Shown here one piece after another: positions 16,929 to 25,619 of a DNA stretch of 59,220 nt. A program made the position numbers and the translations under genes. Positions within the stretch are counted from its first letter, which is position 1. Every line of letters begins with the position of its first letter. The notes under the pieces were generated by a model. It was not told the DNA's origin, searched no databases, and saw only the letters and a program-made list of their open reading frames with translations. This stretch comes from Spirochaetaceae bacterium bin103 (GTDB lineage: Bacteria > Spirochaetota > Spirochaetia > SZUA-6 > Bin103). The stretch spans positions 1 to 59,220 of the forward strand of contig MPNH01000033.1 in assembly GCA_002238925.1 (NCBI GenBank), in the 5' to 3' direction.

Positions 16929-17798
16929 CTACATGGCGCCCTGCGGGCTTGCCTCCGGGGCAGCCTCTGGCTGCGGCGCATCCGGCTGCATATGCCGGAA
17001 GTTGCGCCGCATCCGTTCGAACCGCTCGCGGTGGCGCTCGATCCACTCCTGCATCGCCTCCGGGTCCAGGTCGCCGCGTCCGAACGCGCGCATCTGGAAG
17101 AACGGCCACGGCCGATAGCGCAGGCCGAGCAGCGCGGTACCGGTTTCCGGGTGCTCGCCGAGGGTCACCGCGGCGCTCATCGCCTCGCCGTCACGCTCAT
17201 AGTCGAGACTGATGCTGGCGCCGGGCTCGAAGCCGCCGATCACCTCGCCCAGATTACCAGCCGCTTCGCTCAGCTCGGTGCCGTCGATGGCGGTGATCCA
17301 GTCGCCGGGTTGCAGGCCCGCCGCGGCGGCCGGGCTGTCGGGAACCACCTCCAGCACGATCGCGCCCGGAGCCGCAAGCTCCTCGAACGTGAACTCGCCG
17401 GCATCCGGCGTCATCTCGCCGCCCGGTTCCTTGTCCATGCCAAGCTGCTCGTGCTGCGGCTGCACGTTGGACACCATCAGCCCAAGGCGGGGGCGCTGCC
17501 ACACGTAGTCGATCGCCACGACCTGATCGACCATCTCGTCGCCGCGCTTGATGGTGAGGGTGACCTCGGCGTGCTCGGCATCCGCCAGGGCCCCGGTCAG
17601 ATCGCCGATGTGCGCCACCGGCTGACCGTCGATGCCGACGATCAGGTCGCCGCTCTGCACACCCGCCGCGGCCGCGGGACCGTTCGGGTCGACATCCGTA
17701 ACCAGGACACCGGGCGGAGCGTGGTTGTCTGCCGCCAGCGGCAAACCGGCCACCAGTAAAACGGCCGCCGCTGCGGCGGCCCGCTTCATCAATCTCAT
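16929..17798 (-). CDS. Exported protein with two PDZ domains
   Basis: A 289-residue protein with a signal peptide (MRLMKRAAAAAAVLLVAGLP, cleaved near LAADN). PDZ domain 1 is at about 25-105 (GVLVTDVDPNGPAAAAGVQSGD) and PDZ domain 2 at about 140-225 (LEVVPDSPAAAAGLQPGD). The C-terminal tail is Arg/Glu-rich (EWIERHRERFERMRRNFRHM), followed by a Pro/Ala/Glu linker. There is no protease domain, unlike DegP/HtrA, so it may act as a periplasmic scaffold or chaperone-like binder. The GGAGGT site places the start at ATG 17798. A longer reading with an extra MHHFTSIARRYG is less likely. Confidence 0.8.
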   Translation of the reverse strand: MRLMKRAAAAAAVLLVAGLPLAADNHAPPGVLVTDVDPNGPAAAAGVQSGDLIVGIDGQPVAHIGDLTGALADAEHAEVTLTIKRGDEMVDQVVAIDYVWQRPRLGLMVSNVQPQHEQLGMDKEPGGEMTPDAGEFTFEELAAPGAIVLEVVPDSPAAAAGLQPGDWITAIDGTELSEAAGNLGEVIGGFEPGASISLDYERDGEAMSAAVTLGEHPETGTALLGLRYRPWPFFQMRAFGRGDLDPEAMQEWIERHRERFERMRRNFRHMQPDAPQPEAAPEASPQGAM

Positions 17799-17897
17799 TC
17801 CGTACCTCCGTGCGATTGATGTGAAGTGATGCAAGGAAACGTACCCGCCCAGTTTTGTCGGCCAATAAAACGACGGTTATGATTTCGCAACACTGCG

Positions 17898-18722
17898 TCA
17901 GGTGCCGAGCATCACCTCGAGCTGGTCGTGCGGCTTGTAGTAGTCGGTGGCGATGTACGCTTCGCCCAAGTCGCCGAGCAGGCGGCGGCGCCGTTTTGGC
18001 ATGCGCGCGAGCACCTCGGCGGGCGCCTTTTCGTAGTCGTAGGGGCGGCACCACATCTGCCCGTAGCGGAACGTGACGCTGCGCCGTACCGAGTCGCCGT
18101 GGTTGGGCGCGACGCTGTGCCACAGGTTGTGCGGGAAGATCGCCACGTCGCCGGCCTGCACACGCAGCTGAATCGCCCCGTCAGGGTCGGTGCCGGCGGG
18201 GAATCCGGCCTCCGGAAACTCATGCCGGTGGCTGCCGGGCACCAGGCAGAAGTTGGCGCGGTCCGGTTCGGGGATGTCGGTCAGGAAAAACTGCACCTTG
18301 AAGTTCAACGGCAGGCTGTCGTCGGTGACGCGGATCTGCTGCAGCGAGCGCCCGGCGTCGGTGTGCCACTGGAAATCGGACTCGCGGCCCGCCGGGCGTA
18401 CGTAGATCTGCGTACCCATGAGCTGCAGGTAGGGGCCCATCAGCCCCAGGATGGTCGGGAACGTGCCGGGATGGTCGATCAGGTCGTCGAGCCCGGCGGT
18501 GCGCCAGATCGCCTGCACGATGGTGTACGAACCGGGATGCGCGAAGCCCGGCTCCGCCTCGTAGGCGGCGATTGCCTCGTCAGCGGCCGCCAGGAAGGCG
18601 GCCGCCTGGTCGCGCGGGATCACCTGGCGAAGCAGCAGGTAGCCCTGCTCGCGCCATTGGGCAAGCAAGTCCTCGCTTACGGCGCCGGCAACGGTGGCGG
18701 GTGTGGTTTCGGTTGCTGACAT
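17898..18722 (-). CDS. PhyH-family Fe(II)/2-oxoglutarate dioxygenase
   Basis: A 274-residue PhyH protein. The facial triad is His120-x-Asp122 (QWHTDAGR) and distal His202 (NLWHSVAPNHG), with Arg213/214 (SVRRSVTFRYG) for 2-oxoglutarate. VQFFLTDI and CLVPGSH are typical core strands. The N-terminal WREQGYLLLRQVIP is the family opening. It is divergent from the moxR gene, with only 23 bp between their starts, so the promoters must overlap. No operon partner is evident, since the PDZ gene downstream is about 100 bp away. Confidence 0.9.
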   Translation of the reverse strand: MSATETTPATVAGAVSEDLLAQWREQGYLLLRQVIPRDQAAAFLAAADEAIAAYEAEPGFAHPGSYTIVQAIWRTAGLDDLIDHPGTFPTILGLMGPYLQLMGTQIYVRPAGRESDFQWHTDAGRSLQQIRVTDDSLPLNFKVQFFLTDIPEPDRANFCLVPGSHRHEFPEAGFPAGTDPDGAIQLRVQAGDVAIFPHNLWHSVAPNHGDSVRRSVTFRYGQMWCRPYDYEKAPAEVLARMPKRRRRLLGDLGEAYIATDYYKPHDQLEVMLGT

Positions 18723-18745
18723 ATCTTGATTCTATCATCTTCGGT

Positions 18746-19722
18746 ATGCTCGTCACGCCGATGAATACCGACCGCGAAGCTGCGCGCATCGCCAGCCTGC
18801 TGGAGCAGCAGAACTACATCGCCGACCAGGCCATCGTCACCTCGCTGCTGATCGCCGAGCTGCTCCGCAAGCCGCTCCTGGTGGAGGGGCCCGCCGGCGT
18901 GGGCAAGACCGAGATCGCCAAGGTGATGGCGCGCGCCCTCGACACCGACCTGATTCGCCTGCAGTGCTACGAGGGGCTGGACGCCAGCACCGCACTGTAC
19001 GAGTGGGACTACAAGCGCCAGTTGCTGCACATCCGCCTGAGCGAACACGACAACGCTTCGCTGGCCGAGCGTGAAAGCGAACTGTTCGACGAACGCTACC
19101 TGCTCAAGCGCCCGCTGCTGCAGGCGATTACTCACCACCGCAGCCCGGTGCTGCTGGTGGACGAGTTGGACCGCGCCGACGAGGAGTTCGAGGCGTTCCT
19201 GCTGGAAGTGCTGTCCGACTGGCAGATCTCGATTCCCGAGCTGGGCACCGTAAGCGCCCGCCACGTGCCGTACGTGGTGGTAACCAGCAACCGCACCCGC
19301 GACCTGTCCGACGCGGTGCGGCGGCGCTGCCTGTACCTGTGGATCGACTACCCCGACTTCGGCAAGGAACTGGCCATCGTGCGGCGCCGCGTAGACGGCA
19401 TCGACCGCCAGCTGGCGGAGCAGATCTGCCGTTTCGTGGGGGGGGCCCGCCGCGGGCCGCCGGGGCAAGTGCCGGGGCGGGGGGGCGGGGGAGTGCGGCG
19501 GGGGGGGGGGGGGGGGGCGGGGGGGGGGAGCCGCTGGAGAAGGTGCCGGGCGTGGCGGAAACGCTCGACTGGGCGACCACGCTGGTGGCACTGCACCGCG
19601 ACCATCTCGACGGGGAGACGGTGGCGGCCACGCTCGGCGTGCTGTTCAAGAGCCAGGACGACGTGACCCACGTGCGCCGCCGCGCCGGCGAGATGCTCAC
19701 CGCCATGGCCGCCGCCGACTAG
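18746..19722 (+). CDS. MoxR-type AAA+ ATPase (CoxD-like), reading frame broken by a G tract
   Basis: The intact N-terminal part carries Walker A EGPAGVGKTE, Walker B VLLVDELDRAD, sensor VTSNRTRDLSD and the arginine-rich VRRRCLYLWIDYP, all typical of MoxR ATPases of the CoxD type. At 19435-19535 the sequence turns into an almost pure G tract and the frame changes. The true C-terminus resumes as EPLEKVPGVAETLDWATTLV and ends in frame at 19722. Total length corresponds to about 325 codons, normal for the family. The break is probably a sequence fault. Start is ATG 18746 or 18761. The VWA partner begins 6 bp after it, so the pair is one operon, presumably a metal- or complex-insertion chaperone. 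Confidence 0.82.
19435..19535. other. Low-complexity G tract, probable sequence error
   Basis: Between the codons for QICRFV and EPLEKVPG the DNA is nearly all G with a few C, including a run of eighteen G. It breaks the MoxR frame and encodes Gly/Arg only. No regulatory or structural role is supported. Confidence 0.8.
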
Positions 19723-19727
19723 CGGCG

Positions 19728-20894
19728 ATGCCAGGCAGGGTGAGTAGCGCAATCCTCCGCGAGGGACAGGGCGAGCGCGCGCTGACGGCGCGCGTGGTGG
19801 GGTTCTGCCGCTACCTGCGCGAGTCGGGCATCGGCCTCGGCCTCGGCGAACAGACCGACGCAGCGCGCGCCGCCGCCCTGGCGCTGCACGACCGGGAGCG
19901 GTTTCGCATGGCGCTGCGCGCCGCCACCGCCAAGAGCCGCGACGAGCAGGAACTGTTCGACGCCTGCTACCCGGTGTACTGGGACCACCTCGCGGAAGCC
20001 GACCTGGACGAGCCGGATTCGGCCGACAGCGTCCTGCCGCCGCTCCGGCTGCCGCAGCGCGGCAAGCAGTCGGTGCAGTACGAGGGCGACGCCAACCTGG
20101 CCCCCGACCGCGAGGTCTCGGCCGCCGCCTACAGCCCGCAGCAGGTGCCGGCGCGCACCGACTTTGCGCTGCTGAGCGCCGCCGAACTGGAGGAGATGTC
20201 GCACCTGCTGCTGGTCATTGGCCGGCAACTCGCCCGCTCCCTGTCGCGCCGCTACCAGCCGGGCACGCGCGGCGTGCGCCTCGACCTGCGCCGCACCTTG
20301 CGCGCCGGCCTGCGCTCTGGCGAATTGCTCGACCTGGCGCTGTTGCGCCGCCGCCGCCGGCGCTTGAAACTGGCGCTGATCTGCGACGTCAGCAAGTCGA
20401 TGGACCTGTACAGCCGCTTCCTGATCCAGTTCATGTTCGCCTTCCAGCGCGCCTACCGGCGCATCGAGACGTTCGTGTTCAGCACCGGCCTGCACCGCAT
20501 CACCGACCAGTTGCGCGGCCCCAACCTGGCCGCCGCCCTCGACCACCTGGCCGCCACGGTGCCGGAGTGGGCCGGCGGCACCCGCATCGGCACCTCGCTC
20601 GAACAGTATCTGAAGGACCACGGGCGCACGGCCCTCGACCGGCGCACCGTGGTGGCCATCCTGAGCGACGGCTGGGACACCGGCGACATCGACCTGCTGA
20701 GCGGCTGCATGGAGGAGATCCAGCGCCGCGCCGCCCTGGTGATCTGGCTCAACCCCCTGCTCGGCAACCCCGACTACCGCCCGCAGACGCGCGGCATGCG
20801 CGCCGCGCTGCCGTTCGTGGACGTGTTCGCCGCCGCCCACAACGCCGCCAGCCTGCGCCGCCTCGCCACCACCCTCGCCGGCACGCGCACGTAA
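19728..20894 (+). CDS. VWA-domain protein, CoxE-like
   Basis: A 388-residue protein. The C-terminal half is a von Willebrand factor A domain with a complete MIDAS: DVSKSM (Asp-x-Ser-x-Ser-type, about 223-228), Thr in GGTRIGTSL and Asp in LSDGWDTGD. The N-terminal half is helical and charged (FCRYLRESGIGLGLGEQTDA), matching the CoxE/YehP-type architecture. Such proteins partner a MoxR ATPase, and the gene starts 6 bp after it. CoxD/CoxE pairs mature molybdenum hydroxylases; no such enzyme is in the window, so the client here is unknown. Confidence 0.85.
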   Translation: MPGRVSSAILREGQGERALTARVVGFCRYLRESGIGLGLGEQTDAARAAALALHDRERFRMALRAATAKSRDEQELFDACYPVYWDHLAEADLDEPDSADSVLPPLRLPQRGKQSVQYEGDANLAPDREVSAAAYSPQQVPARTDFALLSAAELEEMSHLLLVIGRQLARSLSRRYQPGTRGVRLDLRRTLRAGLRSGELLDLALLRRRRRRLKLALICDVSKSMDLYSRFLIQFMFAFQRAYRRIETFVFSTGLHRITDQLRGPNLAAALDHLAATVPEWAGGTRIGTSLEQYLKDHGRTALDRRTVVAILSDGWDTGDIDLLSGCMEEIQRRAALVIWLNPLLGNPDYRPQTRGMRAALPFVDVFAAAHNAASLRRLATTLAGTRT

Positions 20895-20897
20895 GGT

Positions 20898-21180
20898 CTA
20901 CGGTTCCGCTGCCCCGAGAGGGTCGTCCGGAGGCTGCACGGCCGGTATACCACTGCGCCGGCTCCTGCGCCGTTGAAGGTAGAGCATGTGGTCGCGATAC
21001 AGCAGCGTAAGGCGCCGCTCGATGTCGTTCAGCCGGTCGGCGTCTCGCTAGTGCAGCAGCTTGCCATCGCGGAGGACCGAGAACGCCACCACCGGGGCAA
21101 GGACCAGATCGATGCACCGCGGCGTCGACCATCTGATGGCACTGGTTCTCCTCCAGCGTTCTCGCACCGCCATGCGGCAA
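20898..21180 (-). pseudogene. Possible decayed gene of unknown family
   Basis: This 384-bp gap between the VWA gene and the M32 gene has no intact gene. On the minus strand it shows protein-like pieces in two frames: RTLEENQCHQMVDAAV, then DLVLAPVVAFSVLRDGKLLH ending at a TAG, then, past that stop in the same frame, RDADRLNDIERRLTLLYRDH and a short basic tail to TAG 20900-20898. One frameshift and one nonsense change would be needed to join them. The helical, charged look suggests former coding. I do not recognise the family. Confidence 0.3.
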
Positions 21181-21278
21181 CCACCTCGCGCTATCGCAAC
21201 GCGATTCCGCCGTGGCCTGCTACTCGGCCCACTCGGCCCACTCCGGCCCGCAACACGGAGCTGCGGCCGGCCGTTATG

Positions 21279-22799
21279 ATGCAGGCGATGAGTGACAGCC
21301 GAAACCAGACCGACTCCCTGGGTCGCCTCAAGCGGCTTGACCGCGAGATCCACCTGCTGGAACACGTGGCGGGGCTGCTGCAGTGGGACCAGGAGACCTG
21401 CATGCCGCCCGCCGGGATCGACGAACGCGCCGATCAGCTTGCTCTGCTGGAGGGCGAGGTGCACGCGCGCCGCACCACCGCGGAGATGGGCGACCTGATA
21501 GGCGCCGCCGAGTCGCGTTCCGACCTGACCGAACTGGACCGTGCGCTGGTGCGTGAACTGCGCCGCGGCTACGACCGCGCCACCCGGCTGCCGGGGGACC
21601 TGGTCAGGGCGATGGCGCGCCAGAGCAGCGTGAACCACGCCACCTGGGTGGAGGCGCGCACCAAGTCCGACTTCTCGATCTTCCGCGCCGACCTGGAACA
21701 CACGCTCAAGCTCACCCGCGAGAAGGCGGACTGCCTGGGATTCGAGGACACCCGTTACGACCCGCTGCTGGACGAGTTCGAGCCGTGGATGACGACGGCG
21801 GAGTTGCGCGGCGTCCTGGATGCGCTGCGCGCGCCGTTGGTGGATCTGCTGCAGCGCATCACCGGGTCGGGGGTGCGGCTCGACGACAGCGTGCTGCACC
21901 GCGACTACGACGTGGCCGCGCAGCGCGCATTCAGCGACTACCTGCTGGAAGCGCTCGGCTTCTCCGCGCAGACCGGGCGGCTGGACGTGTCGGCGCACCC
22001 CTTCTCCACTACGCTCGGCGCCGCCGACGGCCGCCTCACCACCCGCTTCTACCCCAACCTGCTGAGTGCGAGCATCTTCGGCACCATCCACGAGTGCGGC
22101 CACGGCCTGCACGGCCTGGGGGTGGCGCCGGAGCTGGCCACCACCGAGTTGGGCGACGGCACCTCGCTGGGCATCTGCGAGTCTCAGTCCCGCTTCTGGG
22201 AGAACCTGATTGCCCGCCGGCGCGCCTTCTGGGAGCACTTCTACCCCGAGCTGCAACCGCGCTTCCCGGCGCTGGCCGACGTCGGGCTGGACCAGTTCCA
22301 CCAGGCGGTGAACGCCGTGCAGCCGTCGCTGATCCGGGTGGAGGCGGACGAGGTGACCTACAACCTGCACATCCTGCTGCGCTTCGGCCTGGAGCGGCGC
22401 TTGGTCGACGGCGAAATCGAGGTGGCCGACCTGCCGGAGGCGTGGCGCGAGGAGTCGCGGGAACTGCTCGGCATCGTACCGGAGCAGGACGCGGACGGCG
22501 TGCTGCAGGATATCCACTGGTCGATGTTCCTGGTCGGTTACTTCCCCACCTACAGCCTCGGCAACCTTTACAGTGCGCAGTTTCACGCCGCCATGGCGCG
22601 CGACATCGGCGACTGGGAGGAGCAGGTACGGCGCGGCGAGTTCGCGCACATCCTGGGCTGGCTGCGGGACCGGATCCACCGCCACGGGCGAGTGTACTCG
22701 GCCACCGACATCTGCCGGCAGGTCACCGGCGAGCCGCTGAACGCGCGCTACTTCCTGGACTACCTGGAAGGCAAGTTCGGCGAGCTCTACCGCCTGTAG
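21279..22799 (+). CDS. M32-family metallocarboxypeptidase (Taq carboxypeptidase-like)
   Basis: A 506-residue protein, the normal M32 length. The zinc motif HECGH (in GTIHECGHGLHG) replaces the family's usual HEXGH, with the Glu ligand expected in the following LGICESQSRFWEN segment. LLQWDQETCMPP at the N-terminus and IHWSMFLVGYFPTYSLGNLYSAQ near the C-terminus, quoted in parts, are strong M32 signatures. It is a cytoplasmic enzyme removing C-terminal residues from peptides. ATG codons at 21276, 21279 and 21288 are in frame and none has a clear ribosome-binding site, so the start is uncertain by a few residues. Confidence 0.92.
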   Translation: MQAMSDSRNQTDSLGRLKRLDREIHLLEHVAGLLQWDQETCMPPAGIDERADQLALLEGEVHARRTTAEMGDLIGAAESRSDLTELDRALVRELRRGYDRATRLPGDLVRAMARQSSVNHATWVEARTKSDFSIFRADLEHTLKLTREKADCLGFEDTRYDPLLDEFEPWMTTAELRGVLDALRAPLVDLLQRITGSGVRLDDSVLHRDYDVAAQRAFSDYLLEALGFSAQTGRLDVSAHPFSTTLGAADGRLTTRFYPNLLSASIFGTIHECGHGLHGLGVAPELATTELGDGTSLGICESQSRFWENLIARRRAFWEHFYPELQPRFPALADVGLDQFHQAVNAVQPSLIRVEADEVTYNLHILLRFGLERRLVDGEIEVADLPEAWREESRELLGIVPEQDADGVLQDIHWSMFLVGYFPTYSLGNLYSAQFHAAMARDIGDWEEQVRRGEFAHILGWLRDRIHRHGRVYSATDICRQVTGEPLNARYFLDYLEGKFGELYRL

Positions 22800-22846
22800 C
22801 CGGCGGGGTTGCGGCGGGGCCTGATGCGCACGAGGGAGCCGCTTCC

Positions 22847-23782
22847 ATGAGCAGGCAATCGGCGGGGGCTGCCGGTGCCTGGTGGCTGGCGATTCGCCCG
22901 CGCACGCTGTGGGCGGCGGTGGCGCCGGTGCTGGCCGGCAGCGCGCTGGCACTGTGGCATGGTGCGTTTGCACCGGGGTGGGCGCTGGTGGCGCTGGCCG
23001 GCGCGCTGCTGATCCAGGTGGGCTGCAACCTGCACAACGACTGGGCGGACGCGCGCCACGGCGCCGACACCGCCGACCGCGTAGGCCCGACGCGGGTAAC
23101 GCAGGCGGGGCTGATTCCCCCGCGGCAGGTGCTCGGCGGCGCGCTGCTCATGTTCGCCGGCGCCGCCGCCCTGGGCGTGGCGGGCGTGGTGCGCGCCGGA
23201 TGGCCGCTTGCGGTGCTGCTCTTAGCCTGCGTGGCGGCGGCGATCGGCTACACCGGCGGCCCGCGCCCGCTTGGCTACCTCGGCCTCGGCGACCTGCTGG
23301 TGCTGGTGTTCTTCGGCCCGGTGGCGGTCGGCGCCACCTACTACCTGCAGGCGCTGGCGCTGCCGCCGCTGGTGCTCGGCGTCGGCCTCGGCCCCGGCCT
23401 GCTGGCCACCGCCATCCTGGTGGTCAACAACCTGCGCGACCGCGTCACCGACGAGCGCGCCGGCAAGCGCACTCTGGCGGTCCGCTTCGGCGACCGCTTC
23501 GCCCGCGCCGAGTACCTGGCCTGCCTGCTGGCCGGCGGCCTGCTGCCGCCGCTGCTGCTCCTGGCAGCCGCCACCGGCGGCGCGCGCTGGCCGGCACTGC
23601 TGCCGCTGCTGGTCATGATCCCGGCGCACCGTGTCAACGCCCGGCTGCGCGCAACTCCGGCCGGGCCACGGCTGAACCCCCTGCTCGGCAGCACCGCCCA
23701 ATTACTCCTGCTGCAGGCCCTCCTGCTGCTCGCCGCCGCCGGCGCCGCCGCCCTGCTCGCGGCGCCGCAACCCCCCGCGTGA
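22847..23782 (+). CDS. menA: 1,4-dihydroxy-2-naphthoate polyprenyltransferase MenA
   Basis: A 311-residue membrane protein of the UbiA superfamily, attaching a polyprenyl chain to dihydroxynaphthoate in menaquinone synthesis. WWLAIRPRTLWAAVAPVLAGS is the typical MenA opening, quoted in part. The first Asp-rich motif is NLHNDWADARHGAD and the second is NNLRDRVTDERAGKRTLAVRFG. About nine hydrophobic segments are visible. ATG 22847 is preceded by GAGGGAG. It lies 320 bp upstream of menE, consistent with shared pathway and possibly shared transcription. Confidence 0.92.
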   Translation: MSRQSAGAAGAWWLAIRPRTLWAAVAPVLAGSALALWHGAFAPGWALVALAGALLIQVGCNLHNDWADARHGADTADRVGPTRVTQAGLIPPRQVLGGALLMFAGAAALGVAGVVRAGWPLAVLLLACVAAAIGYTGGPRPLGYLGLGDLLVLVFFGPVAVGATYYLQALALPPLVLGVGLGPGLLATAILVVNNLRDRVTDERAGKRTLAVRFGDRFARAEYLACLLAGGLLPPLLLLAAATGGARWPALLPLLVMIPAHRVNARLRATPAGPRLNPLLGSTAQLLLLQALLLLAAAGAAALLAAPQPPA

Positions 23783-24101
23783 CGTCCTGCCGCCGGCGAG
23801 TCCTGGCGTTCCATGACGCCTCGGACGGGGAGTGGCGCCTCCCAGGCCGCACCACCGCCACCGGTACGACTTCCGGGTACCTGGCGCAACCGCGTCAAGT
23901 GCCGAGCCGCCAGGCCCGGTTCGCGCCGAACGCCGGCCCGTACGGTTTCGGCGCGCGTGCCGGCACCGCGCCATGCCATGCCAGATCGGCGGAACGACGG
24001 TGGCCGGCGACTTCGACGGCACCCTTCGCTTGCCTCGCGGCGCGCGCCGACTGTGCCCGGTGCATGCCGGCGGCGGCGCGGATGCGGCGCGAGGAAGAGC
24101 A
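23783..24101. other. 319-bp gap between menA and menE, no intact gene
   Basis: No complete reading frame is convincing here. Just after the menA stop, the plus strand reads CRRRVLAFHDASDGEW, which faintly recalls the N-terminal part of o-succinylbenzoate synthase (MenC). This would fit the pathway, but the similarity is short and not carried on in any frame. A GAGGAAGAG ribosome-binding site for menE is at the right end. Confidence 0.35.
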
Positions 24102-25544
24102 GTGACCGCGGCGGCGGATCCGGTGCTCGAAGCGGTCGCTCCAGAGGGCGTCCTTGACCTGACCGCTCTCGGCGAGCGCTACGGTTCGGCGCCCGCGCTG
24201 CGCTGGCGCGGGCATACGGTCGACTACCGGGATTACGTGCGACACGCAGCGGAGGCCGCCGCCGATCTCGCAGAGGCCGGTGTGACGGCAAACCACCGCG
24301 TGGCGCTGCCCGCCGAGCTGGATCCGCCGACCTGGGCCGCAAACCTGTTCGCTATTCTTTCGGCCGGCGCCCTGGCCGTGCTGCTGCCGGCGCGCGCCGC
24401 ACCGCGCGAGCGGGACCGCCTGCTGGAGCGCACCGGCGCCGTCGAGTGGCACCCGCGCCGCCGAACGGCACCGCCCGCAGCGGCGCCGCCAGCGTTACGC
24501 ATCGCGATAAATCGCCCGGCCACCGTGGTGTTCACGTCCGGCTCGTCCGGCGCGGCCAAGGCGGTGGTGCACAGCGCCGCCAACCACCTGTACAACGCCG
24601 CCGGCTCCGCGGCCAACATCCCTCTGCGACCGGACGACGCCTGGCTGGTAGCGCTGCCACTGAGCCATGTCGCCGGGCTCAGCATCCTGTTCCGCACCCT
24701 CGGCGCCGGAGCGTGCGCGCTATTCGCCGACGGCGGCTCGTTCCGCGGTGCCGACGACCCGGCCGCGCGCCTGCTGCCGGACGCCACCCACGTGTCGCTG
24801 GTGGAGACTCAGCTTCGCCGACTGCTGCAAATCCCCGGCTGGCAGGAACGAACGCGCCGCCTGCGCGCCGCCCTGATCGGCGGCAGCGCGCTGTCGGCCG
24901 CGCTGCTGCGCCAAGCACGCGACGCCGGCCTGCCGGTGTGCGCCTCTTACGGCTGCACCGAAATGGCGTCCCAGATCGCCACCACCCGCCCGGGCGACCC
25001 CGCCGAGACCTTCGCCGGCGCCGCGCCGGTGCTGCCCCATCGGAGGGTTGCCATCGGCACCGGCGGCGAAATCCTGCTCGGCGGCCGCACCCTGTGCCTC
25101 GGCTACCTGGAGCAGGAGCGCGTGCGGCCGGCCGCCGGCGCGGGCGGCTGGTTCGCCAGCGGCGACCTGGGCCGGCTCGACGGCGGGCGACTGTCGGTTA
25201 CCGGGCGCCGCGATGCGCGCTTCATCTCCGGCGGCGAGAACATTCAGCCCGAGGAGGTGGAGCAGGCACTGCTTGCACACCCCGCGGTGCTCGCCGCGGT
25301 ATGCGTGGCGGTGCCCGACCCCGAGTTCGGCCGCCGCCCGGCCGCCTTCCTGGCGCTCGCATCGGGGCCCCTGCCGCCGCCCGACATTGAGGTCCACCTC
25401 GACCCCCTGCTGGCGCGCTTCAAACATCCCATCCGCTACTTCGCCATGCCGGCGCCGCCCGCCGATGCAGCCGGCGGCGCCATCAAGCACTCGCGCCGCG
25501 CCCTCGCCGCCCTCGCCGCGCGCGCCATCTCCGAGTCCGCTTGA
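24102..25544 (+). CDS. menE: o-Succinylbenzoate-CoA ligase MenE
   Basis: A 480-residue adenylate-forming enzyme that activates o-succinylbenzoate with CoA and ATP. The P-loop is FTSGSSGAAKAVVHS, the A5-type motif is ASYGCTEMASQ, the hinge is FASGDLGRLDGG, the ISGGENIQPEEVEQAL block is typical of MenE, and Lys in GAIKHSRR near the end is the catalytic lysine position. GTG 24102 is chosen because of the GAGGAAGAG site and because the family N-terminus follows. Adjacent menA and a possible DHNA-CoA thioesterase at 36169 support a menaquinone role. Confidence 0.88.
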   Translation: MTAAADPVLEAVAPEGVLDLTALGERYGSAPALRWRGHTVDYRDYVRHAAEAAADLAEAGVTANHRVALPAELDPPTWAANLFAILSAGALAVLLPARAAPRERDRLLERTGAVEWHPRRRTAPPAAAPPALRIAINRPATVVFTSGSSGAAKAVVHSAANHLYNAAGSAANIPLRPDDAWLVALPLSHVAGLSILFRTLGAGACALFADGGSFRGADDPAARLLPDATHVSLVETQLRRLLQIPGWQERTRRLRAALIGGSALSAALLRQARDAGLPVCASYGCTEMASQIATTRPGDPAETFAGAAPVLPHRRVAIGTGGEILLGGRTLCLGYLEQERVRPAAGAGGWFASGDLGRLDGGRLSVTGRRDARFISGGENIQPEEVEQALLAHPAVLAAVCVAVPDPEFGRRPAAFLALASGPLPPPDIEVHLDPLLARFKHPIRYFAMPAPPADAAGGAIKHSRRALAALAARAISESA

Positions 25545-25619
25545 TTCGCGGCTGTCAGTGTGGTGCAATCGGGCCATGCATGGTCCGAAAACGCCGGCCG
25601 GCGCGGCGGCGCTACCGGC

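Noticed and set aside
19501..19520. G run as a G-quadruplex regulator
   Set aside because: It sits inside coding sequence, destroys the MoxR frame and matches the other error-like tracts, so a function is not supported.
21048..22973. Long minus-strand frame across the M32 carboxypeptidase
   Set aside because: The plus strand has the HECGH enzyme. Only the last 40 or so codons, outside the M32 gene, look protein-like and are listed separately as a relic.
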